Shown piece after piece: positions 19,694 to 29,042 of a DNA stretch of 64,000 nt (within the stretch, counting starts at the first letter, position 1; each line of letters opens with the position of its first letter). The position numbers were made by a program, and so were the translations under genes. Origin of the DNA: an uncultured Lachnospiraceae bacterium. Lineage in GTDB: Bacteria; Bacillota; Clostridia; Lachnospirales; Lachnospiraceae. Below the pieces are notes generated by a model. That model did no database searches. It was not told the DNA's origin and saw only the letters and a program-made list of their open reading frames with translations. The stretch is taken from NCBI GenBank assembly GCA_934385475.1, contig CAKRPS010000005.1, positions 23,998 through 87,997 of the forward strand, given 5' to 3'.

Positions 19694-22600
19694 GTGAGAG
19701 CGTTGCTTGCTCCTTTGGAGGAACTTGGTGAATTTGATGAGATGAAAAAGATGTTGGGAAAGCAGGGTACAGCGCTGGCAGTCAGCGGCTGCGTGGACTC
19801 CCAGAAGGTGCATATGATGTATGGCCTGGGGACAGATTTTCGCAATCGTATCATTGTCACATTCAGTGATACCAGGGCCAAGGAAATATATGAAGACTAT
19901 AAGTTTTATGACAAAAATGCCGTCATGTATCCGGCGAAGGATCTTATCTTTTTTCAGGCAGATATTCACGGAAACCAACTGGTCAAGGAGAGGATCAGAT
20001 GTCTCAGGAGACTATATGAGGGAAAGCCGGTCACTGTCATAACTACGTTTGACGCGCTTATGACACCGCAGGTTCCGGTTCAGAAGTGGTGTGAGCGGGT
20101 GATCTCTCTGAACAGTCAGAGCGTTATCGATGAAAGAAAGCTGGCGGAGAGGCTGGTAGAGCTTGGCTATGAAAAGAACTATCAGGTGGAGGCTCCCGGA
20201 CAGTTCAGTATCCGTGGCGGTATTATTGATATTTTTGATCTGACCGAGGAAAATCCATACCGGATCGAGCTGTGGGGCGAGGATGTGGAATCTATCCGAA
20301 GCTTTGACATTCTCAGTCAGCGATCTATCGAAAAACTGGAGTCTGTCAGTATCTATCCGGCAACCGAACTGATTCTGAGCAAGGAACAGCTCCACGAAGG
20401 AATAAAGAGAATCGAAGCGGAGGCAAAGAGGCAGACAGCCGTTTTGAGGGAGCAGATGAAAACAGAGGAGGCTCATCGGCTGGAGGTACAGATCCGGGAA
20501 TTGCGGGAGCAGCTTTTGGAATTGGGACTGTCGCTGAACGCGGTCAATCTGGAGAGCTACGTAAAATATTTTTATCAGGAGCCGGCCACTTTTCTGGATA
20601 GCTTTGATGAGCAAAAGAGCTGTATCTTCCTGGATGAGCCTGTGCGGATCAAGGAGCATACGGATGCGGTGGAACTCGAATTTGGGGACAGTATGACCCA
20701 GCGTCTGCAAAAGGGATATCTATTGCCGGGACAGACGGATATTTTATTTCCGGCACAGCAGATCGGGGCTGAAATGGAGAAACGACGGACCGTTTCCCTG
20801 TCGATGCTGGAGGGCAGAAATCCGCTTCTGAAGATTCAAAAGAAGTTTGCAGTGCAGGCGAGAAGTCTGTCTTCCTATAATAATAGTTTTGAGGCGCTGG
20901 TCAGAGACCTTACCGCCTATAAAAAGAACGGCTACCGGGTACTGCTGCTTTCCGGTTCCAGAACCAGGGCAGCGCGGCTTGCAGAGGATCTTCGGGAACA
21001 GGGAATCAGTGCTTTTTATTCGGAAGATCCCTCAAGAGAAGTGCTTCCCGGAGAGGTAATGACCTTTTATGGCAGGGTGCTCAAGGGATTTGAATATCCG
21101 CTTCTGAAATTTATTGTAATATCAGAGAGCGATATCTTTGGGGCGGAAAGAAAGAAGAAAAGAAAAAAGAAAGCCTATGAAGGGCAGAAGATAAATGACT
21201 TCAATGAGCTGAAGGTTGGGGACTATGTGGTGCATGAAAGCCACGGACTCGGAATCTATCAGGGAATTGAAAAGGTAGAGGTTGACAAGATTGTAAAGGA
21301 CTATATGAAGATATCCTACCGTGATGGAGGAATCTTGTATGTGCTTGCAACCGGTCTGGATGTTATTCAGAAATATGCATCTGCGGATGCTTCGGCAGCA
21401 CCGAAACTCAATAAGCTGGGAACGCAGGAGTGGACTAAGACCAAGACGAAGGTAAGGGCGGCTGTCGATGAGGTGGCGCAGGATCTTGTGGAGCTGTATG
21501 CGGCCAGGCAGCAGACAGCCGGATTCCAATATGGAAAGGACACTGTCTGGCAGAGAGAATTTGAAGAGATGTTTCCCTTTGAGGAGACGGAGGATCAGAT
21601 CAATGCCATTGAGGCAACAAAGGCGGACATGGAGAGCACCAAAATCATGGATCGCCTGATCTGTGGCGACGTAGGATATGGCAAGACGGAAATTGCGATC
21701 AGGGCTGCCTTTAAGGCGGTGCAGGAGGGCAAACAGGTGGTGTATCTGGTGCCCACGACGATCCTTGCGCAGCAGCACTATAACACATTTGTCCAGCGAA
21801 TGAAGGACTTTCCGGTGCGGATTGACCTTTTATCCCGCTTCAGGACGGCATCGGAGCAGAAAAAGACCATCACGGAGCTGAAAAAGGGAATGGTGGATAT
21901 CGTGATCGGTACACACCGGGTGCTTTCCAAGGATGTAGAATATAAGGATCTGGGCCTGTTGATCATTGATGAGGAACAACGGTTTGGTGTCACCCACAAA
22001 GAGAAGATCAAGAAGCTGAAAGAAAATGTGGATGTGTTGACCCTCACCGCGACCCCGATACCAAGAACACTCCATATGAGCCTGATCGGAATAAGAGATA
22101 TGAGTGTTCTGGAAGAGGCTCCCAATGACAGACAGCCGATCCAGACCTTCGTGTGTGAGTATAATGAGGAACTGGTGCGGGAGGCTATCGTCCGTGAACT
22201 GTCACGAAATGGACAGGTATATTATGTCTATAACAGGGTCAATAATATAGCTGATATCGCGGCTTCGATCCAGAAGCTGGTGCCGGAGGCAAATGTGGCC
22301 TTCGCACATGGACAGATGAAAGAGGCAGAGCTGGAGAAGATTATGTTTGATTTCATTGACGGCGAGATCGATGTCCTTGTATCGACCACTATTATTGAGA
22401 CAGGTCTGGATATTTCCAATGTGAATACCATGATCATCCATGATTCCGACCAGATGGGATTGTCACAGCTTTATCAGCTTCGGGGAAGAGTCGGAAGGTC
22501 AAACCGGACAGCATATGCTTTCCTGATGTACAAGAGAGATAAGATGCTCAAAGAAGTGGCGGAAAAAAGACTTTCTGCGATTAAAGAATTTACAGAACTG

Positions 22601-23242
22601 GGAAGCGGCTTTAAAATTGCCATGCGGGATCTGGAGATCCGCGGAGCGGGAAGTCTGCTGGGAAGAAGCCAGCACGGCCATATGCAGGCAGTCGGCTATG
22701 ATCTTTACTGCAAAATGCTCAATGAGGCTGTGAAGGCAAAAAAGGGAATTCATTCAATCGAGGATTTCAGCACAACGGTGGATCTGGATGCGGATGCCTA
22801 TATTCCACCGACGTATATTGTCAATGAGATACAGAAATTAGATATATATAAAAGAATTGCGGGAATTGAGGATCAGAAGGAACGGGAGGATATGCAGGAG
22901 GAGCTTATGGACCGCTTTGGAGAAACTCCGAAATCGGTGGAGAACCTTTTGCGGATCTCTTTGATCCGGGCTCATGCTCACCGGCTATATATTACGGAAC
23001 TGAAAGGAAAAAATGAGAGCCTGCAAATGGTCATGCGTCCGGATGCACCGATCCGGGTAGAAAATATCCCGGCGCTGTTGGCGAACTATGGCGGCAAAAT
23101 GAGTTTTGATCCCAAAGGAGCGCCTACTTTCCGGCTCCGTTACCGCAAATGTGGGATGATGGAGAAGGACGAGGAAATGCTGCTTACTCTTACGGAAGAT
23201 ACCTTAGATCAATTAGAGCATATGCTACTTGATTTCTCATAA
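19694..23242 (+). CDS. mfd: Transcription-repair coupling factor
   Basis: This 1182-residue DNA translocase removes stalled RNA polymerase at lesions and recruits UvrA. The N-terminal UvrB-like region (about 1-480) contains GQFSIRGGIIDIFDLTEENPYRIELWG (split: SIRGGIIDIFDL). The polymerase-interacting domain is near 495-560 (LKVGDYVVHESHGLGIYQGIE). Walker A is GDVGYGKTEIAIRAAFKAV near 655, and the helicase box DEEQRFGVTHKEKIK follows, with QLRGRVGRSNRTAYAFLMY and the C-terminal TRCF domain after that. The start is GTG at 19694, 6 bases after GGAGG and 2 bases past the pth stop. Confidence 0.96.
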   Translation: MRALLAPLEELGEFDEMKKMLGKQGTALAVSGCVDSQKVHMMYGLGTDFRNRIIVTFSDTRAKEIYEDYKFYDKNAVMYPAKDLIFFQADIHGNQLVKERIRCLRRLYEGKPVTVITTFDALMTPQVPVQKWCERVISLNSQSVIDERKLAERLVELGYEKNYQVEAPGQFSIRGGIIDIFDLTEENPYRIELWGEDVESIRSFDILSQRSIEKLESVSIYPATELILSKEQLHEGIKRIEAEAKRQTAVLREQMKTEEAHRLEVQIRELREQLLELGLSLNAVNLESYVKYFYQEPATFLDSFDEQKSCIFLDEPVRIKEHTDAVELEFGDSMTQRLQKGYLLPGQTDILFPAQQIGAEMEKRRTVSLSMLEGRNPLLKIQKKFAVQARSLSSYNNSFEALVRDLTAYKKNGYRVLLLSGSRTRAARLAEDLREQGISAFYSEDPSREVLPGEVMTFYGRVLKGFEYPLLKFIVISESDIFGAERKKKRKKKAYEGQKINDFNELKVGDYVVHESHGLGIYQGIEKVEVDKIVKDYMKISYRDGGILYVLATGLDVIQKYASADASAAPKLNKLGTQEWTKTKTKVRAAVDEVAQDLVELYAARQQTAGFQYGKDTVWQREFEEMFPFEETEDQINAIEATKADMESTKIMDRLICGDVGYGKTEIAIRAAFKAVQEGKQVVYLVPTTILAQQHYNTFVQRMKDFPVRIDLLSRFRTASEQKKTITELKKGMVDIVIGTHRVLSKDVEYKDLGLLIIDEEQRFGVTHKEKIKKLKENVDVLTLTATPIPRTLHMSLIGIRDMSVLEEAPNDRQPIQTFVCEYNEELVREAIVRELSRNGQVYYVYNRVNNIADIAASIQKLVPEANVAFAHGQMKEAELEKIMFDFIDGEIDVLVSTTIIETGLDISNVNTMIIHDSDQMGLSQLYQLRGRVGRSNRTAYAFLMYKRDKMLKEVAEKRLSAIKEFTELGSGFKIAMRDLEIRGAGSLLGRSQHGHMQAVGYDLYCKMLNEAVKAKKGIHSIEDFSTTVDLDADAYIPPTYIVNEIQKLDIYKRIAGIEDQKEREDMQEELMDRFGETPKSVENLLRISLIRAHAHRLYITELKGKNESLQMVMRPDAPIRVENIPALLANYGGKMSFDPKGAPTFRLRYRKCGMMEKDEEMLLTLTEDTLDQLEHMLLDFS

Positions 23243-23324
23243 AGGGTGATTTATAATGACACTATAATCCATAGTAAAATACTAGGAAAAGAAAGTCCGT
23301 AAGCGCGGGAAATGGAGGTCAATT

Positions 23325-24506
23325 ATGATATATTTAGATAATGCGGCGACAACAAAGACCGCACCGGAAGTACTGGAGGCCATGCTGCCATATTTCACGG
23401 AGTATTATGGAAATGCCAGCAGCATTTATAAATTGGGAAGTGAGAGCAAGAAGGCGACCATTCAGGCAAGGGAGACGATTGCAGAGACTCTGGGAGCGGA
23501 GCCGAACGAGATATACTTTACAGGAGGCGGTTCAGAGTCGGATAACTGGGCATTGAAGGCAACCTTTGAGGCATATCAGAACAAAGGAAAGCATATCATC
23601 ACATCCAAGATTGAACATCATGCGATCCTGCATACCTGTGAATATCTGGAGTCAAGAGGGGCCGAGATCACTTATCTGGATGTGGATGAAGACGGAGTTG
23701 TCGATCTGGAGCAGCTTAAAAAAGCAATACGTCCGGATACGATTCTGATCTCTGTTATGTATGCGAATAATGAGATCGGAACGATCGAGCCAATTAAGGA
23801 AATCGGAGAAATTGCTTCACAGCACGGAATTCTGTTCCACACAGATGCAGTGCAGGCATATGGGCAGGTTCCGATCAATGTAGAAGAATGTCACATTGAT
23901 ATGCTTTCTGCAAGCGGTCATAAGCTGAACGGACCGAAGGGAATCGGGTTCCTGTATATCAACAAAAAAGTCAAGATAAGATCCTTTATCCACGGAGGAC
24001 AGCAGGAACGCGGAAGACGTGCAGGAACGGAAAACGTTCCGGGTATCGTTGGACTTGCCGCAGCAGCAAAGCGTGCTTTCCGTATTATGGAAGAGAAAAC
24101 AGCAAAAGAGATTGAACTCAGAGACTATTTTATCTCCAGAATCGAAAAGGAAATTCCGTATTCCAAACTGAATGGGCACAGAACAAAGAGACTGCCGAAC
24201 AACATTCATGTTGGATTTGAATTTATAGAAGGAGAGTCTATGCTGATCATGCTGGATATGAAGGGTATCTGCGGATCGAGTGGATCTGCCTGCACATCCG
24301 GTTCTCTGGATCCGTCGCACGTACTGTTGGCGATCGGGCTTCCCCATGAAAAGGCACATGGTTCGCTGAGACTGACGTTGAGCGAGGAAAATACAAAGGA
24401 AGAGATGGACATTGTAGCGGACGAGCTGGTCAAGATTGTGGAGAGACTGCGAAGCATGTCACCGCTCTGGGAAGACTTTGTAAAGAAACAGAAAAATAAC
24501 GGATAA
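23325..24506 (+). CDS. Cysteine desulfurase (NifS/IscS family)
   Basis: This 393-residue PLP enzyme takes sulfur from cysteine for Fe-S clusters or thio-modified tRNA. MIYLDNAATTKTAPEVLEAM opens the fold. SKIEHHAILHTCEYL contains the PLP-stacking His, and SASGHKLNGPKGIGFLYI the Schiff-base Lys. SSGSACTSGSLDPSHVL carries the active Cys in the short loop typical of NifS-like group I enzymes. GGAGGT precedes the start. No nifU/iscU or thiI gene follows; a terminator does, so the sulfur acceptor must be encoded elsewhere. Confidence 0.93.
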   Translation: MIYLDNAATTKTAPEVLEAMLPYFTEYYGNASSIYKLGSESKKATIQARETIAETLGAEPNEIYFTGGGSESDNWALKATFEAYQNKGKHIITSKIEHHAILHTCEYLESRGAEITYLDVDEDGVVDLEQLKKAIRPDTILISVMYANNEIGTIEPIKEIGEIASQHGILFHTDAVQAYGQVPINVEECHIDMLSASGHKLNGPKGIGFLYINKKVKIRSFIHGGQQERGRRAGTENVPGIVGLAAAAKRAFRIMEEKTAKEIELRDYFISRIEKEIPYSKLNGHRTKRLPNNIHVGFEFIEGESMLIMLDMKGICGSSGSACTSGSLDPSHVLLAIGLPHEKAHGSLRLTLSEENTKEEMDIVADELVKIVERLRSMSPLWEDFVKKQKNNG

Positions 24507-24521
24507 TAAGGGAAAACTGTG

Positions 24522-24552
24522 AAGAGAGTCCGAAATATCGGACTCTCTTTTT
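24522..24552 (+). terminator. Intrinsic terminator after the cysteine desulfurase gene
   Basis: A perfect 12-bp stem AAGAGAGTCCGA/TCGGACTCTCTT with a 4-base AATA loop and a following T run. Confidence 0.93.
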
Positions 24553-24620
24553 GCTATGCTGTTTCCAGAAGAACAAACAACTGTTCGCATAGGAACATAG
24601 AAACGAAAGGAGACAGCAAT

Positions 24621-24719
24621 ATGAAAGGATATACAGTGGAAAGCGGTTATATGGGATTTGTTAACGGAATATATATGTTATTTGCAAGTGAGACGGACTA
24701 TATTGATTATATGCAGTAA
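24621..24719 (+). CDS. 32-residue small protein, conserved hypothetical
   Basis: This short reading frame starts with ATG at 24621, 8 bases after a strong AAAGGAG, and ends at TAA 24717-24719. The peptide begins MKGYTVESGYMGFVNG and ends DYIDYMQ. It is rich in Tyr, Met and Gly and has no clear membrane helix. I recall very similar short proteins in other Firmicutes, always of unknown function. It stands alone: a terminator precedes it and about 220 bases separate it from the next gene. The coding call rests on the ribosome binding site and the familiar sequence pattern. Confidence 0.65.
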   Translation: MKGYTVESGYMGFVNGIYMLFASETDYIDYMQ

Positions 24720-24941
24720 ATAGTGTGAAAAATCCATATAGGAAAGGCTAAGTGCATTTTTTGCGCAATGACGGGCAATAAGTTATTTGCTTAATTTTGC
24801 CATAAGGGGTAAGATATAAAAAGCAGTGTAAAATAACACGGCTCTTTCGTGTGAAAAGATGCAGGGAGTGGTAACCGGGAGAAGCCTCTGCATAAAATGA
24901 TAATGAAGGGTCAGCTCGCAGAATCGACATGCGGGGGACGA

Positions 24942-25718
24942 ATGGAGAAGCCAGTGGTTAAAGAGATCAATGGAATTGCAGTGAATTATATAGATCAGGG
25001 AGAAGGGGATGTGGTCCTTCTTCTGCACGGATGGGGAGCAAACATCACTTTATATCAGGGAATCATCACAACGCTTGTGAAAACAAAACGGGTGATCGCA
25101 TTGGATATGCCGGGGTTCGGAAAGACGCAGGAGCCGAAAGAACCATGGTGTGTGGATGATTACGTGGATTTCGTGATCGCATTTGTGAAGTCCTTTGGAA
25201 TACAGGAATTCAGTGTTGTGGTACATTCCTTTGGAGGAAGAGTTTTCTTTAAGATGAATGCCAGAAAGGATCTGCCTTTTCATATCAATAAGGCAGTGCT
25301 GATAGACAGTGCCGGGATTCTTCCGAAGAAGAGCCTGAAACAGAAAATAAGTCTCAGATGCTACAAAATAGGAAGAGCAGTTATGAGTACCAGAGTGCTG
25401 CACTTTTTATATCCGGATGTCGTGGAGGACATGCGCAGAAAACGGGGATCTGCCGACTACAACAGCGCTACGCCGTTGATGCGGGCAACTCTGGTCAAGG
25501 TGGTAAATGAAGATCTGGAGCCGCTTATGTCTGCCGTGGCATGTCCTACACTCCTGATCTGGGGGAATCTGGACACGGCGACCCCTATCTCAGATGCGCA
25601 CCGTATGGAGGAACTGATCCCGGACTCGGGGCTCGTGGTCTGTGAGGGAGCCGGACATTTTTCATTCGCGGAGCAGGCTCCGAAGGTAAATGCAGCTCTC
25701 GAAACATTTTTTGCATGA
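24942..25718 (+). CDS. Alpha/beta hydrolase
   Basis: This 258-residue cytoplasmic hydrolase has the oxyanion region VVLLLHGWGANITLY, the nucleophile elbow VVVHSFGGRVF, an acidic residue in LLIWGNLDTATPI and the catalytic His in CEGAGHFSFAEQAP, so the triad is complete. The substrate is unknown. The ATG at 24942 is preferred because GGGGGACG lies just upstream. In-frame ATGs up to 45 bases earlier are possible but have poor sites. It is 24 bases before the membrane MurF-like gene and probably forms an operon with it and ddl, which hints at a cell-envelope substrate (inference). Confidence 0.85.
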   Translation: MEKPVVKEINGIAVNYIDQGEGDVVLLLHGWGANITLYQGIITTLVKTKRVIALDMPGFGKTQEPKEPWCVDDYVDFVIAFVKSFGIQEFSVVVHSFGGRVFFKMNARKDLPFHINKAVLIDSAGILPKKSLKQKISLRCYKIGRAVMSTRVLHFLYPDVVEDMRRKRGSADYNSATPLMRATLVKVVNEDLEPLMSAVACPTLLIWGNLDTATPISDAHRMEELIPDSGLVVCEGAGHFSFAEQAPKVNAALETFFA

Positions 25719-25742
25719 TCAGAAGAAAGGGAATTTATACAG

Positions 25743-27314
25743 ATGTATCTGATAATGAATATCGTATGGTTTATAACCTATGTGGTGGGAGCGGCCTTGC
25801 TGGAACAGTATATTCTGCATATGTTTCAGCAGAACTCTTATAAGCCCAGGGAATATCGGGAATGGATGCAGGTTACTTCCAATACGGGAAGGCTTCTTGG
25901 CAAGATATTATATGCGGTAATCTCCCTTCCGGTTTTGATTCTGGGAAAGGGAATGGTGAGCCTTGTTGTGGCATGTCTTCTAAATGGAATGACGATTTTG
26001 GTGAACAAACCCCGCAAGGCAAAGAAACCGCTCGCTTTTACACCGAGAGTGAAGCGGATGGTTCTCACTACGACACTGCTGTTCGGAATAGCAGCGTTGG
26101 TGACAGGGCTTATCGGCAGAGGCAGTGTGCGTCCTATACAGTGGATTCTTCTGGCGTTGTGTGTGGCACAGCCGGTACTGATCCTTCTGGTTAACCGGAT
26201 CAACCAGCCCATTGAGAAGGGTGTAAATCAGCACTATATCAATGATGCGGCACGGATTCTGAAGGAGATGCCGGAGCTGAAGATTATCGGTGTCACCGGA
26301 AGCTATGGAAAGACCAGTGTGAAATACTATTTGAATACATTGCTGTCGAGCCAGTATAATGTTCTGCAGACGCCGGGCAATTTCAATACAACACTTGGTG
26401 TGGTAAGAACCATCCGGGAGCATATGAAGCCCTTTCATGAAATATTTATCTGTGAGATGGGAGCCCGTGAGGTGGGGGATATCAAGGAAATCTGTGATCT
26501 GGTACATCCGGATTATGGAATCATCACTTCGATAGGGCCGCAGCACTTGCAGAGCTTTCACACGATCGAGAATATTGTCAGCACAAAGTTTGAACTTGCA
26601 GATGCAGTTCCGGAGAACGGAATCGTTTTCCTGAATTATGATAATGAATATATCCGCGGGCATAAGATTGACAAGAAGATCATTACCTATGGGATTGGCC
26701 AGGAAGATCTTGATTACCGGGCATATGACATTGCGGTATCTCCGGAGGGATCAAGGTTTAAGGTCAGGGATGCACAGGGGACAGAATTTGAGTTCCATAC
26801 ACGGCTTGTGGGGAATCATAATGTACAGAACATTGCCGGTGCGATTGCAGTTGCCAACACATTGGGAATACCGATGGAAAAACTCGTGTACCCGGTAAAG
26901 CAGTTGGAGAGCGTGCCGCACAGATTGCAGCTTCTCAGGCAGGGGAACAGGATCATTCTGGATGACAGTTATAACTCCAACAAGAATGGATTTAAGGCAG
27001 CGCTGGATACGTTAGCGATGTTTCAGGAGATGCGTATTCTGATGACACCGGGAATGGTAGAACTCGGCGCGAAGCAGTATGATGAGAACAAAGAGGTTGG
27101 AGCCTATGCTGCGGATAAATGCGATTATGCGATTTTGGTAGGAAAGGAACAGACCCGGCCTATTCAGGACGGGCTGTTACAGGCAGGCTTTGCACAGAAC
27201 CGGATGATCGTGGTGGATACTTTACAGGAGGCGTTCCAGATGGTGAATGCGATACCGAATGAGCGGCAGAAGGTAGTCCTGATCGAGAATGACCTGCCGG
27301 ACAATTATTCATAA
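25743..27314 (+). CDS. Membrane-anchored Mur ligase family protein (MurF-like)
   Basis: The protein has 523 residues. The N-terminal ~155 residues contain about four hydrophobic helices (near 3-22, 53-80, 107-125 and 131-150), unlike classical cytoplasmic MurF. The remainder is a Mur ligase: ATP loop IIGVTGSYGKTSVKYYLNTLL, FNTTLGVVRTIREH, CEMGAREVGDIKEICDLV, the LVGNHNVQNIAGAIAVA stretch and ILDDSYNSNKNGFKAALDTL. These features fit UDP-MurNAc-tripeptide--D-Ala-D-Ala ligase activity. Its place 70 bases before a D-Ala-D-Ala ligase supports that. Whether it is the housekeeping MurF or a second, membrane-bound version cannot be told from this window. Confidence 0.85.
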   Translation: MYLIMNIVWFITYVVGAALLEQYILHMFQQNSYKPREYREWMQVTSNTGRLLGKILYAVISLPVLILGKGMVSLVVACLLNGMTILVNKPRKAKKPLAFTPRVKRMVLTTTLLFGIAALVTGLIGRGSVRPIQWILLALCVAQPVLILLVNRINQPIEKGVNQHYINDAARILKEMPELKIIGVTGSYGKTSVKYYLNTLLSSQYNVLQTPGNFNTTLGVVRTIREHMKPFHEIFICEMGAREVGDIKEICDLVHPDYGIITSIGPQHLQSFHTIENIVSTKFELADAVPENGIVFLNYDNEYIRGHKIDKKIITYGIGQEDLDYRAYDIAVSPEGSRFKVRDAQGTEFEFHTRLVGNHNVQNIAGAIAVANTLGIPMEKLVYPVKQLESVPHRLQLLRQGNRIILDDSYNSNKNGFKAALDTLAMFQEMRILMTPGMVELGAKQYDENKEVGAYAADKCDYAILVGKEQTRPIQDGLLQAGFAQNRMIVVDTLQEAFQMVNAIPNERQKVVLIENDLPDNYS

Positions 27315-27384
27315 ACTGTGACTATTCAAAGACTTGCAACGGCAGGTCTGAAAATATCTACATCAGAAAGGTGAGGAGAGAGAT

Positions 27385-28566
27385 ATGAAAATTCGAGTAG
27401 GAGTCTTCTTCGGAGGCAAGAGTGTGGAGCATGAGGTGTCGGTCATCTCGGGATTACAGGCGTATAATTCTTTTGATAAAGAGAAGTATGAACCTATTGC
27501 CATATATATTACAAAAGAGAACGAGCTTTATACAGGAGAGTGCATTGCAGACATCGGAAATTACAAAAATATTCCGGAGCTTCTGAAAAAAAGCATAAGA
27601 GTCTTCCTGATGTGCAATGACGGAAAGGTTCAGCTTATCAGATATCCCCAGAAGAAGTTTGGAGATTCCGTGGTGGCTGAGATTGATGTGGCGTTTCCGG
27701 TTGTGCACGGGGCGAATGTGGAGGATGGTTCTCTGCAGGGATTTCTGCGTCACTATAATATCCCCTATGCAGGCTGCGATGTCATGGCATCCGCGGTTGC
27801 AATGGATAAATACGTAATGAAAACCGTGTTGAAGGACAATGATATTCCGGTACTTGACTGTGTGACCGTGAATGTCAAAGAATATCAGGCAGGACAGGAA
27901 GCCGCATATGAAAAGATAGAAAACAGGATCGGTTACCCGGCGATCATCAAACCCGTAAATCTTGGTTCCAGTGTCGGAATTAAAGTGGCCAGAGACCGGA
28001 AGGAACTGGAGGAGGCGCTGGAGTATGCGTTCACCTTCGGACCGAAGGTGTTGGTGGAGCGTGCAATCATGCAGCTTCGGGAAATTAACTGTGCAGTTCT
28101 GGGAGATTATGAGCAGGCAGCAGCCTCTGAGTGTGAAGAGCCAATTTCCAGTGATGAGATCTTAAGCTATGAGGATAAGTATGTGGCAGGCTCAAAGAGC
28201 GGATCAGAGGGAATGAGAACAGCAAAACGGGAACTCCCGGCAAATCTGACTCCCGAGCGCAGAGAAGAAATCCGGCAGATGGCGGTGAAAACATTCCAGG
28301 TTTTGGGATGCAGCGGAGTGTCCAGAATTGATTTTATGATTGACAAGGAAACCGATAAGGTCTATGTAAATGAGATCAACCCGATACCGGGATCGCTGGC
28401 GTTCTATCTTTGGGAGCCGCTTGGAAAGCCTTATGCGCAGCTTTTGGATGATATGGTGAAGCTTGCACTGAAAAGGGAGAGAGAGGAGAAGAGCATGATG
28501 ACTTCGTTTGACAGCAATATTCTTCAAAATGCGAACCTCTCCGGAGCTAAGGGAGTAAAGAAATAA
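27385..28566 (+). CDS. ddl: D-alanine--D-alanine ligase family protein
   Basis: This 393-residue ATP-grasp ligase has the opening VGVFFGGKSVEHEVSVISG (family signature), VVHGANVEDGSLQGFLRHYNIPYAGCDVMASAVAMDK (split: VVHGANVEDGSLQG), IIKPVNLGSSVGI and NEINPIPGSLAFYLWEP at the metal site. The omega-loop region reads SYEDKY, closer to the Tyr-type D-Ala-D-Ala enzymes than to D-Ala-D-Lac ligases. An acidic, Ser-rich insert (about 245-285) and a lysine-rich C-tail lengthen it relative to typical ~350-residue Ddl. It is the third gene of the hydrolase-MurF-ddl module. GGTGAGGAGAG precedes its ATG. Confidence 0.9.
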   Translation: MKIRVGVFFGGKSVEHEVSVISGLQAYNSFDKEKYEPIAIYITKENELYTGECIADIGNYKNIPELLKKSIRVFLMCNDGKVQLIRYPQKKFGDSVVAEIDVAFPVVHGANVEDGSLQGFLRHYNIPYAGCDVMASAVAMDKYVMKTVLKDNDIPVLDCVTVNVKEYQAGQEAAYEKIENRIGYPAIIKPVNLGSSVGIKVARDRKELEEALEYAFTFGPKVLVERAIMQLREINCAVLGDYEQAAASECEEPISSDEILSYEDKYVAGSKSGSEGMRTAKRELPANLTPERREEIRQMAVKTFQVLGCSGVSRIDFMIDKETDKVYVNEINPIPGSLAFYLWEPLGKPYAQLLDDMVKLALKREREEKSMMTSFDSNILQNANLSGAKGVKK

Positions 28567-28638
28567 TTTACAAAGGTTTTACCTGAATATGATTTTGGCG
28601 GAGTGCATCGTTGACTATAATATTTATGGGTAATCTGT

Positions 28639-28899
28639 ATGACGGAGATTTCGGGACAGTTTTCAGAGCAGATAAAACCACTGCTGAAACCGGAAGATGC
28701 GCAGAGAGGATACTTACTGGCGGTTGGAAGAGACGGGAAAAGAGATTACTTTCCGGTGGTATCTGCGACAGTTGTAGGAATAGCAAGCGATGAACATTCT
28801 TTTGCAACCCAGTATGAGTTGACCCAGGAGCTTGCTAAACGAAAAAAGGATGCTAAAAAAGCAAAGAGGGATGCTTTTTGGGCACAGGTTTTCCAGTAA
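28639..28899 (+). pseudogene. GGDEF-like C-terminal half, probable remnant
   Basis: This 86-codon frame has no good ribosome binding site. Its product resembles the second half of a diguanylate-cyclase-type GGDEF domain. It has an ED..RGY segment, a DRxGxxxxFP-like GRDGKRDYFPVVSATVVG, then ASDEHSF and a KKDAKKAKRD tail in place of the usual KKYAK. The first half with the GGDEF signature is absent from any frame upstream. Most likely it is a decayed piece, though a short standalone protein is possible. A terminator follows within 40 bases. Confidence 0.4.
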
Positions 28900-28936
28900 G
28901 TTTTCCCTTGTAAATTTGAGTGCATAATGATAAAAT

Positions 28937-28978
28937 AAAGCCGATCAGATAGTTTAACACAACTAACTGATCGGCTTT
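28937..28978. terminator. Strong bidirectional-looking terminator
   Basis: AAAGCCGATCAG pairs perfectly with CTGATCGGCTTT. Across one A-A mismatch, TAGTT pairs with AACTA, leaving a 6-base loop (28937-28978). It separates the ddl region from the metal-ATPase genes. Confidence 0.88.
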
Positions 28979-29042
28979 AAATATTTTCCACATATGATTT
29001 GGTAAAACTACGGATGGTGGAAAGAAAACGGAGGAAAAAGGG

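Noticed and set aside
20012..20710. 232-codon minus-strand frame inside mfd
   Set aside because: Antisense shadow of mfd without start signal or recognisable domains.
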